Below, one piece after another: positions 34,464 through 45,810 of a stretch of 64,000 nucleotides of DNA. Positions within the stretch are counted from its first letter, which is position 1. Each line of letters opens with the position of its first letter. The notes beneath the pieces were generated by a model. The model did not search any database, was not told the DNA's origin, and saw only the letters and a program-made list of their open reading frames with translations. The translations under genes and the position numbers were made by a program. Source of the stretch: Bretschneidera sinensis (taxonomy: Eukaryota > Streptophyta > Magnoliopsida > Brassicales > Akaniaceae); contig CM043700.1 in assembly GCA_023935145.1 (NCBI GenBank), positions 62,645,620 through 62,709,619 of the forward strand, given 5' to 3'.

Positions 34464-35443
34464 TGTTGGCCCTTATGTGATTTTAATTATGACAAAACAA
34501 TATTCTAACCTTGCTAAACTGTTTTATCTAAGTGTTTATAACTATTGTTAGCATCCAACTCAAACGAGCAGTCGCAATATAAGAAGATGCCATTAGAAAG
34601 ATTCATGGAAAAAGGCCAAAGACTTAGAATAAGCTTTAAGGTAGTAAACTCTTGTAAATCTTTTTTTCAAGTATTTAAGGTTTTGAATATGACTCATTTT
34701 TCAAAACACAAAAACATATTTGACTGAAAAACCTTTGAAAACAGAGAAATTTTGGTTCAGGGCATTCAGTCGACTTAACGTTCGAAAATAATGATAATAT
34801 TTCAAATCTAAAAAGTTTGTTCAATGCATTTAATGTACCAAACCACTCTCAACCAAGATTTTTTGAAGAGTAACGACTAATAGACTCTCCATCAATGAAA
34901 ACCCATCATAAATAAGAATTAAAACAAGAGCATTAAAAATCTTAATCTTCTTATTTGAGATCATTAAAAGCTTTCAAAATCCTTTACTGGCCATTTCTAA
35001 AAGCTTTGTACTTTTAAGATAGATATATTCTTCCTTGTAAGAATATTAAATTCAAGTCTCTCTTGCCTTTCTTCCATATTCAATTCCTATCATTATAAAG
35101 AGAAAGAGTTAGTGTAACTCTTAGAGTGCTTAAGTATTAAACACTTCCTTGTGGAAGAGATTATTGTAAGTTTTGGGCAACACCCGAAATGTTGCTTGAC
35201 TATTCTTAGTGGATTGCTTCAAGAAGGTTCCTTGAAGATAGTGGACGTAGGGTTGGAGTGATTCCGATATTGCTGGACCATTATAAATAGAGTTTGCATA
35301 TCCTCTTCCTTTACTCCTTTAATTTCAAGCAAGTTATTTGTTGTTTGCTTAAATTGATTAAATTTTTAAAACTTGATTGTTAATTGCAAAAAGTTTTTTA
35401 GAACCCAATTCACCCCCCTCTTAGGTATGTACCTCAGTCTACA
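34464..35443 (+). mobile_element. 5' LTR of the decayed copia (980 bp)
   Basis: It starts TGTTGGCCC and ends CAGTCTACA. The next bases, TTGATATCAAAGTT, are a primer-binding site that differs from TGGTATCAGAGC only by transitions. A single decayed palindrome TTCAGTCGACTTAA lies near 34767. Confidence 0.88.
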
Positions 35444-35498
35444 ATTGATATCAAAGTTACATGCTCAATTTTAGGCTTAAAATCATTGAGTTGATCCT

Positions 35499-37391
35499 AT
35501 GGCTTCAAATGGTTATATTGAAGGTCATTCCTATATTAGATCTCCTTTGTTCAATGGCACAAATTATAATTATTAGAAAAATAGAATAAAAATCTTTGTT
35601 GAAGGACAAGATTATAATTTATAGAGAATCATTGAAGAAGGACCAAGATTTCCTACTAATGAAATAACTATCAGAGAAATCACTCATATAATGCCTAAGC
35701 TCAAATCGAAATTTGATGAAGAGGATTGCAGAATGATGTCTCTAAATAGTAGAGCTACTAGTATACTACATTGTGCTTTAGATATAAATGAATACAATAA
35801 AATTTCAGCATGTGTTTCAGCTAAAGAAATATGAGACAAACTTCAAATTACTTATGAGGGCACTAGTGAAGTTAAAAAATAAAAAATTTATATGCTGGTG
35901 TCCAAGTATGAATCTTTTAAAATGTTTCCTAACAAAACAATTTCTGAAATGCACTCTCGCTACACCACTATTGTTAATGGTTTAAAGCTTATTGGTAGGA
36001 ACATTGAAGAGTTTGAGCTAACAAGGAAGATATTAAGATCTTTTCCATCAACTTGGAAAGCAAAGAAGAGGACCATAACAGAGGCTAAAGATCTCGACAA
36101 AGTTGATGTCAGAACCCTTCTTGGGTCATTATTGACATTCGAGATGGAATAAATGAATTCCGGTGTCAATGATGATGAGATGAATAAAAAGAAAGTGATT
36201 GCTCTCAAAGCTTCCATAAGCAAAGAAAGCGGAAGAAAAATAAGAAGAGGATAAGAGTAGTGAAGAAGATGGTGAAATGGCACTCATCACCGAAAGGTTT
36301 CATAAGTTCTTGAAGAAAAGCAAGAAATCTTACACAAAGGATTCAACTCCAAAAAGAGAACCTATTATTTGTTATGGTTGCAAGAAGCCTAGACACATTA
36401 AGGCCGATTGTCTAACAATAAACAAACCATACAAGAGGTTCAAAAGGAAAGTCATGGTTGCAACCACTTGGAGTAAGGATGAAGAAGAAGAACTTTTGGA
36501 TAACGATATCGGATATGAAGAAATTTCCAATCTTTGCTTAATGGCGATTGATGATGAAGATGAGGTAACAAATTCTTCTCCCACTAATAATAATAATAAT
36601 GATAATATTGTTAGTAGTAGTGAAGAATTGATTAAGATAATTAATGAAATGCATAAAAAATTGAAGAAATTTAATTCTAGAAATATTGCTCTAAAGAAGG
36701 AAGTCTCATCTCTCTCCAAAGAGATGGAAAGTCTAAAAGAAGAAAAAAAAAAAAACTATCTTCTATACTCTATAATCCATCACAAGATTTGTTAAAAAAT
36801 AAAAATGATGATTTGAAAAAGAAAGTGATGGAGTTAAATAAAACTATATCTAGGCTTATTCTTGGAAAATAAAAACCAGATGAAGTGCTATCTTACCAAA
36901 GAATGAATGGAGAAAAATTCAATTTGGGTTATTCTCCATTAGGCAAACAAAAATCAAAAGAGACCTCCTTTGTGAAAGTAACATGTGTGGATGAACCTTC
37001 CACTTCTAAGGCCTCTAGCAATGTTAAGAGTCTTCTTTTAAAAAATGCTAATAAGCCTAAGAATACAAATTTCAATTCAAATACAAAGAATTCAAATGAC
37101 TATGCTAGAAATAGAAATCCTAGAACCACCTATGCACATATGTATGCTCATTCTAGAAATGCACATGCTAGGAATGTATATCCTAGAAATAACTATTATG
37201 CATATCCTAGAGATAACATGTATGCTCATAACTCCTATGATAGAAACATGTATTATAGGAATGTTCATCCAAGGAATAATAGGCATACATATTCAAGACA
37301 TCCTAGAAACTTTTATGACTATAATCTTAGGATCATGCATAATCAACATGTCTACAATTATAGAGCACCTTATAACGTTAAAAAAGTATAG
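35499..37391 (+). pseudogene. Copia gag with zinc knuckle and Tyr/Arg/Asn/His-rich tail
   Basis: It starts at ATG 35499 and matches the gag at 1-314. At three tryptophans of that copy this one has TAG, TAG and TGA. A readable stretch (35892-36152) carries the UBN2-type helices. A CCHC knuckle CYGCKKPRHIKADC lies near 36370. A Lys/Glu coiled-coil stretch follows (to 36795). The last open stretch (36885-37391) ends in a tail built of short units such as YARN, YPRN, YAHN and MYYRN. Several frames are needed, so it is not functional. Confidence 0.85.
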
Positions 37392-37499
37392 GTCCCTAAG
37401 GGAGCCGTATTTTCTAAGATTAACCCCAAAGACCCCAAGAAATTTTGGGTACCTAAGAGTGCTATTGTGTATTCATGTATAATGTAGATATGTTTCCAT

Positions 37500-38261
37500 A
37501 CCAAAGAAAATGGTAACTATTGGTACATTGATAGTGGATGCTCAAAGCACATGACCGGTGATCAAAGTATGTTCAAGGAGCTAACTCTAAGGGATGGCAA
37601 ACATGTTACTATTGGAGATAACACTAAGATAAAGATTATCGAGCATGACAAAGTGAGTAAAGATTCTTCAACCATTGACCATGTTTTATATGTGCAAGAT
37701 ATTAAGCGAAATTTACTTAGTATTAGTCAATTATGTGACGAAAGCAAGAAAGTCATATTTGAATCTTCTCATTGTCTAGTAATAGACATCAAGAGTAACA
37801 AGATTAAATTTGTTGGCTATAGACATGATAATGTCTATCTAGTTGATTTAAAATCTTTACCTTCCAAAAGTGAAAAATGTTTTCCCGCTTTTAGTGAAAA
37901 CCCATGGCTATGGCATAGAAGGCTTGGCCATGTGAACATAGATTTACTTAAAATTCTTTCAAGAAAAGATTTAGTTATTGGTCTTCCCAAAATCAAATTT
38001 GAAAAAGACAAAGTTTGTAATGCTTGTCAAATGAGAAAACAAACAAGAATATCTTTTAAATCCAAAAAGGTGATTTCAACCTCTAAACCATTAGAGCTTC
38101 TACATATGGACTTGTTTGGTCTAATAAGCACCATTAGTCTAGGCAACCATCAATATGCTATTGTTATTGTTGATGATTATTCAAAATATACCTTTGTTAT
38201 TTTTGTTGCTTATAAGGATGAAACCTATAACAGTTTTGTGAACTTTTGTAAGAAGATTTAA
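37500..38261 (+). pseudogene. Copia protease and integrase N-terminal half
   Basis: The protease site WYIDSGCSKHMTGD (about 37522) is followed by a GAG-pre-integrase segment with WLWHRRLGHVN and a CNACQMRKQTR zinc motif, then the integrase core start LLHMDLFG and VIVDDYSKYTF. The open frame is 236 codons (37551-38261). Downstream core motifs are broken by stops and frame changes. Confidence 0.88.
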
Positions 38262-38990
38262 AACGAAAAAAAAAAAGAATTTCTATCTCAATTATTAGAA
38301 GTGATCATGGAAAAAAATTTGAAAACCAAAGTTTTTTCAAAATTTTATGATGAAAATGGAATTGATCACAATTTTCAGCCCTTACAACTCCTCAACAAAA
38401 TGGTGTTGTAAGAGAAAAAATAAAGTTCTAGAAGAATTTGCTAGAACTATGCTTTGTGAAAATAGTTTACCAATTTTTTTTGTGCATAAGTCGTAAATAC
38501 TTCTTGTTATATTTTAAATAGAGTATTAATTAGGCCTTTGCTTGATAAAACTCCACATGAACTATGAAAAGGTAGAAAGCCTACTATCTTTTATTTTCAT
38601 GATTTCGATTGTAAGTACTTCATCCTAAACAACAATAAAACTAACCTAGACAAATTTGACTCTAAGACCGACGAAAGGTTATTATTAAGATATTCAACCT
38701 ATAGTAAAGCTTATAGAGTCTTTAACAAAAGAACTTTAGTGGTTGAAGAATCCATACATGTTGCTTTTTATGAATCTAATCCAATTAGTAGTAGAATAGT
38801 ATCTCTTGATGATGATGCATATTTTATTCCAAGAGTGGATATATCTACTCCCATTGTTGACCCTAAATAAAGTCAACCTCGAACAAATCAAGTGGTAGAC
38901 GCTCCCAATCTTGATCAACCTTCCACAAGTCATCAAGGAAACGAACTTCCCAAATATTGGAGGTATGTGAATTATCATCCAATCGATCAA

Positions 38991-39332
38991 GTGATTGGTG
39001 ATCCTTCACAAGGGGTAAGAACTCAATCTTATATGAGAAATATTTGCAATTGTGTAGCTTATTTATCCTAAGTAGAACCTACGAATTTTGTAGAAGTCGA
39101 AGAAGATGTTGATTGGATAAATACTATGCAAAAAGAGTTAAATCAATTTGAAAGAAATAAAGTGATTGGTGATCCTTCACAAAAGGTAAGAACTCGATCT
39201 TATATGAGAAATATTTGCAATTGTGTAGCTTATTTATCCTAAGTAGAACCTATGACTTTTGTAGAAGTTGAAAAATATGTTGATTGCATAAATACTATGC
39301 AAAAAGAGTTAAATTAATTTGAAAGAAATAAA
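38991..39332 (+). repeat. 171-bp in-frame tandem duplication in copia pol
   Basis: Both copies start GTGATTGGTGATCCTTCAC and encode VRT(Q/R)SYMRNICNCVAYLS. They differ at several bases, so the duplication is not recent. 171 bp is 57 codons. Confidence 0.9.
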
Positions 39333-39838
39333 GTGTGAACTTTAGGTCCAATACCAAAGAATCATACCATCATAGGAGCTAAATAGGTTTATAGAAACAA
39401 AATGGATGAAAATGGAATTGTAAATAGGAACAAGGCTAGATTTGTTGCTAAGGGTTACAATCAAGAAGAAGGAATAAACTTTGATGAGACCTATGCTCTT
39501 GTAGCTAGATTAGAAGCTATTCGTATGTTCGTATGTTGCTGGCCTTTGCTTGCTTTAAAAAGTTTAAACAATTTCAAATAGATGTGAAAAGTGTCTTTTT
39601 CAATGGCTTTATAGAATAAAGGATTTATGTCGAACAACCTATTGGTTTTGAAGATTCTAACCTTCCAAACCATGTCTACAAACTTTCTAAAGCTCTCTAT
39701 GGTTGAAGCAAGCTATAAGAGCATGGTATGAAATGTTAAATAAGTTTTTACTTGAAAATGGTTTTACAAGAGGAAAATAGATACAACTCTTTTTACAAAA
39801 ACTCATTAACATGATACTCTCTTAGTCAAAATTTATGT

Positions 39839-40620
39839 TGATGATATTATATTTGGTTCCTCTAATGAATCTATGTGTCAAGAATTTGCTAAGTATATGC
39901 AAGGTGAATTTGAGATGAGTATGATGGGAAAGCTTACATACTTCATTGGACTTCAAATCAAATAATTAAAATGAGACATCTTCATCAATCAATCTAAATA
40001 CACCAAGGACTTGCTAAATAGGTTTGGGATGGAGAACTCAAAGTCTCTTGGAACTCCCATGAGCACCTCTACAAAACTTGATTTGGATGAAGGAGGTAAG
40101 TATGTAGACACTAAGACTTATAGAAGCATGATAGGGGTTTTACTATATCTGACTGCAAGTAGACCTGATATAATGTTTAGTGTATGCATGTGTGCTAGGT
40201 TTCAAGCTAATCATATGGAATCTCATATTGATGATATTATATTTGGTTCCTCTAATGAATCTATGTGTCAAGAATTTGCTAAGTATATGCAAGGTGAATT
40301 TGAGATGAGTATGATGGGAAAGCTTACATACTTCATTGGACTTCAAATCAAATAATTAAAATGAGACATCTTCATCAATCAATCTAAATACACCAAGGAC
40401 TTGCTAAATAGGTTTGGGATGGAGAACTCAAAGTCTCTTGGAACTCCCATGAGCACCTCTACAAAACTTGATTTGGATGAAGGAGGTAAGTATGTAGACA
40501 CTAAGACTTATAGAAGCATGATAGGGGTTTTACTATATCTGACTGCAAGTAGACCTGATATAATGTTTAGTGTATGCATGTGTGCTAGGTTTCAAGCTAA
40601 TCATATGGAATCTCATATTG
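39839..40620 (+). repeat. 390-bp identical tandem duplication in copia pol
   Basis: The two copies start GATGATATTATATTTGG (39839 and 40229). I see no difference between them. Each holds the reverse-transcriptase active-site strand and the GTPMSTSTKLD segment. 390 bp is 130 codons. The junction keeps the frame. Confidence 0.9.
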
Positions 40621-41329
40621 TTTCTGTCAAAAGAATTTTAAGATATTTGCAAAGTACTCAAAATGTAGGCTTATAGTATTCTAGAAAATCAACTTTTGAG
40701 CTTGTTGAGTACTCAGATGTTGATTTTGCGGGTTGTAAGTTAGATAGAAAAGCACTAGTGGAACATGCCAATTTCTAGGTACTATGTTAACTTCTTAGTT
40801 TTGAAAGAAACAATATTCAGTTGCATTATCAACTACCGAAGCAGAATATGTAGCCGTCGGTAGTTGTTGTGCACAAATTTTATAGATGAAACAACAACTA
40901 GAAGATTATGACATGTGTTTTCAAAATATTTCAATTCATTGTGACAACACTAACGCTATCAACTTGACAAAAAAAACCTAATTTGGTATTTTATAACCAA
41001 ACATATTGAGATAAGACATCACTTTATAAGAGATCATGCTCAAAATGGTGATATTAAACTAGAATTAATTCCCTTTGAAGATCAAATTTCTGACATTATT
41101 ACAAACCTTTGAATTAAGATAACTTTTGTAAAACTAGACTATTAATAGGATTGAAAAACTATGAATGTGTGTATTTGATTGTATTTACATTCATCAATTG
41201 TATATATGCCATTGAATGAATGAAGGTTGGACCTCAATTGAATATTTCTATCACTCAAAAACGGCATAGAACAAATCAGACTTGCAATTCTTTAAATTGG
41301 AGTTCAAAATTTTCTTTGAAAATCCTGAT

Positions 41330-41580
41330 CGACTGAATGAAATCATTCAGTCGACTGAATGAAGATTGATTTCCATTCAGTCGACTGAACCAAAACACTC
41401 AGTCGACTGAATCGTCATTAGTTTTCAACCTCAACTCTCTGCTACTCTTTCAGTCGACTAAAAGTATGGTACAATCGACTACATCAAAATTTTCAGTCGA
41501 TTAAACCTTCGATATTACAAACAACCTTCTTTTGTAGTATTAGTTCAGTCGACTGAACCCTTGTCCAGTCGACTAAACGC
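41330..41580. repeat. Cluster of TTCAGTCGACTGAA palindromes, partly decayed
   Basis: Perfect CAGTCGACTG cores occur near 41349, 41380, 41400 and 41546. Others have lost a base (TCAGTCGACTAAA, TCAGTCGATTAAA, CAATCGACTAC). The cluster lies between pol and the extra ORF and is related to the array at 1047-1311. Confidence 0.85.
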
Positions 41581-41766
41581 GCGACATTATATAAATGTCC
41601 TTTCAGTTTAAGTTTACTCTTAAACCTCTCCTTGAAAAACTCTTACACTGTCTCTCTCTCTCTCATCTCTAAATCACTTTTTCAGCTAATTTTCTCCCAA
41701 AAACTCGTTCATAATCTCTTCCCTAAACACATCACCAACTTCTTATTCTCTCGATCTCTCTTTAAA

Positions 41767-42987
41767 ATGACAGATCGACCTGAGAGACTCAAGAATGTGT
41801 ACTCTGGGGCAGACAACCAGACGTCACATTAACGAAACTCCTCTCAACAAGATAAAAGCAAGGGAAAAGTTGGTGAGGGCAACAATGCTCCACGAATTGA
41901 TCATCCTCCGACAAAAGAGGAGCTTGATGCCACCGTCTTTAGGAGTAAAGATACCAAAGAGAGGTGTGAAACCGTTATTTAGCATAAAAAAATTCTCTAT
42001 GCCCGTTATGTCGATTTTCCTTCACTTAGATATGGTAACTTTCATATACATCCCCTATTTGCAGCCTTAAAATGGACTCATTTAGTCACCATTCATGAGG
42101 ATTACTACCCTAGGCTTATCCACTAGTTTTATGCCAACATCAAACAGTCATCGCGGTCCTCTCTCTAATTTAAAGCCATAATTATGGGTCAAGAGAAAAC
42201 CATTACACCTGACCTCTTGAGGAAAGTTTTAAGACTTCCAGAAGGGGGGTTGTGTTAGGTTGATGATGGATGGCCCAAGGATTTTGACTTCCAGAATGCC
42301 TGTAGGATTGTCAAAACCAATCCCAACTATGTGTACGGGATTCAAACCTACAACACTTACCCTGACATTCCCCTCAGTTCTAGAGTCTTAAATCTTATCA
42401 TCAACTGGTGTATAAACCCTCGAGCAAGAAGCTGGGATATCCCGTCCAAGTTAGACCCCATCTTTTTCTATTGTCTGAAAATCGGCACAACCTACAACCT
42501 CTGTCCATTGATCATTGGGAACATGCTTGCTAGCTCGAAGTGTGATAGCAATAGGCTACCCTATGGGATGATCATCACTCTCATTCTCAAAGAACTGAGA
42601 TTCCTCTTCCTAAAGCATAAAAGGTCTCATTTGACACTACTGAATCGATAAACGAGTCATCCCTCAAGAAAATAGGGTGTCATGTGCATCAAAACTTAAT
42701 CTTTCCCAAGACAGGAAAGCACTTTAGAATTCAGGATGACGAGGAGGTTGATGAAGGCGATGCACCAGAACAGGATGTTCCCAAGGGTGCTCAGCGTCAA
42801 GGAGCTGCAATGACTATCGGTTCACAAGATGATGTTCTCCATGCCCTAGCTGGTTTGCAAGTCTCCGTGAACCACATGCAAGAAGCCATTAATGCAAAGT
42901 TCGAAGATCTACGAGTTGGCATGGACTCGATCTATGATGACCTTGCAAATTTTCGTGTTGAATCCTATGCTTCTTTTGCCGAGCTTT
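41767..42987 (+). pseudogene. Extra ORF of the copia, resembling 'putative plant transposon protein'
   Basis: Starting at MTDRPERLKN (41767) the sequence needs several frames. It reads ILYARYVDFPSLRYGNFH, then EDYYPRLIH.FYANI, then an open stretch (42331-42651) with YPDIPLSSRVLNLIINWCI, and a C-terminal acidic and coiled-coil part (42684-42987, QDDVLHALAGLQVSVNHMQ). The order resembles the Pfam 'putative plant transposon protein' domain (Transposase_32), on the same strand as pol, in the place where SIRE elements carry an envelope-like ORF. Internal stops (for example near 41831 and 42258) make it non-functional. Family assignment is from pattern recognition only. Confidence 0.6.
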
Positions 42988-43708
42988 GAGACCACTTGAG
43001 TCACTTTGGTCTTCCTTATCCAGATGATTGGAATCACTAACACTATCTTTGTCCTTTATGTTTTCACTTATCTTTGAACTCTCACAAACTTTGCAAGTTT
43101 ACATTTTCATGCATTTTATCACTATTAGACTCATTTTCATGACTTTATGACTTGGTGATTGTTCTTAATACTTATATATTTTACTAGGTTCATGAGAACC
43201 TTGGCTATTTAACTTTTAACATGTGTTTGACCATATAACTCTTCATTTGCTAATTGACAGACCGTTGTGCCGTTTGGCTCTTGCATTAGTTTTCTGAATC
43301 TTCTTGGGGGTTCTTCCTGTATCTATTTTGAGCTAATCTTTTGCATACATGTTCGTTTTAGTGTTCTCTATCTATCCATTGGGATAGAAATGCTCTTTTT
43401 GCTGTCAATAGCACTTTTAAGTGCTTACCAGCACTTTTTCGACATTTCGACTTGTTTTTTTTAACTTTCTTAGTTTTCTCCTTGACATGCCCCTTCTAGT
43501 TTCTATTTCTCATATATACTCTTGGTTGCTTTTACCCTTTTTTTGTTGTTGAAAAAAAAGGGGAGAAAAATGAGAAATATCATTTTAACGTATGCATAGT
43601 TTTATGGGGAGCATTGCTCATTTCTTAAGAACTCGCTAAAATTCCTATACTTAGTCTTTAAAACTGTTTTTCTCTCTTAAGCTTTGTCATCATTAAAAAG
43701 AGGGAGAT

Positions 43709-44195
43709 TGTTGACCCCTATATGATTTTAATTATGACAGAACAATATCTAACATTGATAAACAATTTCATCTAAGTGTTTATAATTATTGTTAGCATCC
43801 AACTCAAACGAGTAGTCGCAATATAAGAAGATGCTATTGGAAAGATTCACGAAAGAAAACCAAAGACCTAGAATAAGCTTTAAGGTAGTAAACTCTTGTA
43901 AATCGTTTTTCCAAGTATTTAAGCTTTTGAATATGGTTCATTTTTCAAAACATAAAAACATATTTGACTGAAAACCTTTGAAAACAAAGAAATTCTGATT
44001 CACGGCATTTAATCGACTGAATGAAAAACATAAAGTAAAAGATGATAATAAACAATTATGCTTGTTTTTAATACATCTAATAATTTAAACACTACTCAAT
44101 CGACTGAATGAAGAACAGAAAGTAAAAGAAGATAATAAACAATCATGCTTGTTTTTAATAGATCCAATAATTCAAACATTATTAAAAAAGAAAAA
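43709..44195 (+). mobile_element. Truncated 3' LTR of the decayed copia
   Basis: It begins TGTTGACCCC directly after the purine run AAAAAGAGGGAGAT (43695-43708). It matches the 5' LTR for about 300 bp and then carries an 87-bp tandem duplication (AATCGACTGAATGA at 44011 and 44098). Similarity stops near 44195, so R and U5 are missing. Confidence 0.85.
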
Positions 44196-45509
44196 AATAT
44201 TACTTTATAATTTTATTTTATTCCTTACCTTTGTTCGTATCATACACGTGCTCAATTTTAATTTTTTTTTATCACATTTTGTAATATAAGTCTTGTTGTT
44301 GCACAAATATGCACATGCGAGTTTACGTAGATTCATTATTACACTAGCAAGCATGCAAGGAAAATGACCTAAATAACGTTGTCTAAGTTGTTTGGAGTAT
44401 AAGGAAGCTCTCAGATTATTAAGTCAGTGACTATTTAGAGAGAAAAAGAAAGGAACGAAGCTGATTTTTTAGAGTGGTCAGAGAGATACATGTACTTTGT
44501 CTCATTTTTTTTCAAAAAATTCATATTTTCTCAAAAAAAAAAAAAAATCATGGTTGCTGTCTTTATCTTACGACATGTTTTGTGCTTTCAAGGAGAGAGA
44601 AGAAAAAAAATGAGAGATTAGCGTGCTTTCAAGAAGAGAGAGAGAGAGATTAGTGTACAGCCCTAACGTACATTTGGGTTGTGCTCCAAAGAAAACACGT
44701 AGATGCGAATTTATTTTAAATCTCTTCGTGTTACCGCTCGATTTCTTTAAAATTACTATTCCATTTTTTTAAAACCATTCAACTTCAAAAAATGCACACG
44801 TTCATTGTTACTCTAAATAAAAAAGTGACTTGGTAAAATCTTAATTGGCCAGCCAATAATAAATGAGAGATAAAAAAAAGTGAAAGAAAAAGAATAAAGG
44901 ACTATTATCAATGATGTTATGTGAACAAAATTGAACCATGTAAAAAAAAAAAAGTACCCAAAAAATGTATATCTATATCTGTTTATATATTATTAAGTCA
45001 AAAACTCTATTTGGTATCCACTTGTTAAAATATTTAAAATAATCTTGCATGATATGTAATTCAAATATTTAAATAAAATTATATATATAACTAAACTTAC
45101 TCCAACTTCCCACATATTTTTCTCATATTTTTATTTTCCAATATCTCATTCAAGCTTTAATTTATCCACTCTCTTTATCTCTCACGTCTTCATGTTGATT
45201 CTCTCATCATCTCTGTCTCTTTTTTTTATCCTTGATAAACATTAGTGTATTGTTTTATCAAATAAAAAAGCAAATCAACACATTCGAAACGCATGTTGAG
45301 ATGCTAAAATTCATCATTTGAAGGAGTTCTATACTACAGGCCACGTTATCAACTCTTTACGAGAACTTAAAGTCTTGATAAAAGCTTTTAAAGTAACCGA
45401 TAACTATTAATTTAAATAGAGCCCAATATTAAATTACATTCTCTTTTTTTTTTTCCTGATGAATCTTGCTGATTTAATCCCACTTCAATTTTCTCTCAAG
45501 AGACCAAAG
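44196..45509. other. AT-rich spacer, nothing recognised
   Basis: Homopolymer runs and a GAGAGA-rich patch (44590-44660, an imperfect repeat around GTGCTTTCAAG). No gene or terminal repeat is seen. Confidence 0.5.
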
Positions 45510-45810
45510 ATTGTAAATAGTGGTGGATTCGAGTCGAGTCCGAGTTGAAGGGAGCTCGAGCTCGGCTAGTGAGTAAAAAACTTATTCGAGTCAATCTTCG
45601 ATCCAAGAATGAGTTAAGAAAATTGAACTCGAGCTCAACTCATAAAGTGAAATTCAGGCTCGAGCTCAACTCGCGAGCCATCTCGAACTCTAGCTTGACT
45701 TGCGAGCGAACTCGAACTTGAGCTCGAATCGATCTTTTCAAGCCGAGTTTTTCGAAATAAAATAATAAATATATAAGTTTTTAAAAATAAAATAAATTTG
45801 ATATTTATAT

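Larger units (their letters stand above)
38262..41130 (+). pseudogene. Copia integrase end, reverse transcriptase and RNase H remnants, with duplications
   Basis: Pieces in different frames: integrase tail, then reverse-transcriptase fragments ([19 protein letters not shown] near 39440, YVDDIIFGSSNES at 39836, GTPMSTSTKLD), then RNase H (AEYVAVGS-like, near 40840). A 171-bp unit (38991-39161, 39162-39332) and a 390-bp unit (39839-40228, 40229-40618) are each duplicated in tandem. The second pair looks identical. No intact polymerase remains. Confidence 0.85.
34464..44195 (+). mobile_element. Decayed SIRE-like copia retrotransposon with an extra 3' ORF
   Basis: It has a 5' LTR of 980 bp, a primer-binding site, gag with a zinc knuckle, protease, integrase, reverse transcriptase/RNase H remnants, an additional ORF region, a polypurine tract (43695-43708) and a truncated 3' LTR. 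Length near 10 kb and an extra ORF after pol fit the SIRE/Maximus type, an inference. It is full of stops and carries two internal tandem duplications. The young relative at 1-1620 shows the undamaged gag. Confidence 0.88.
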
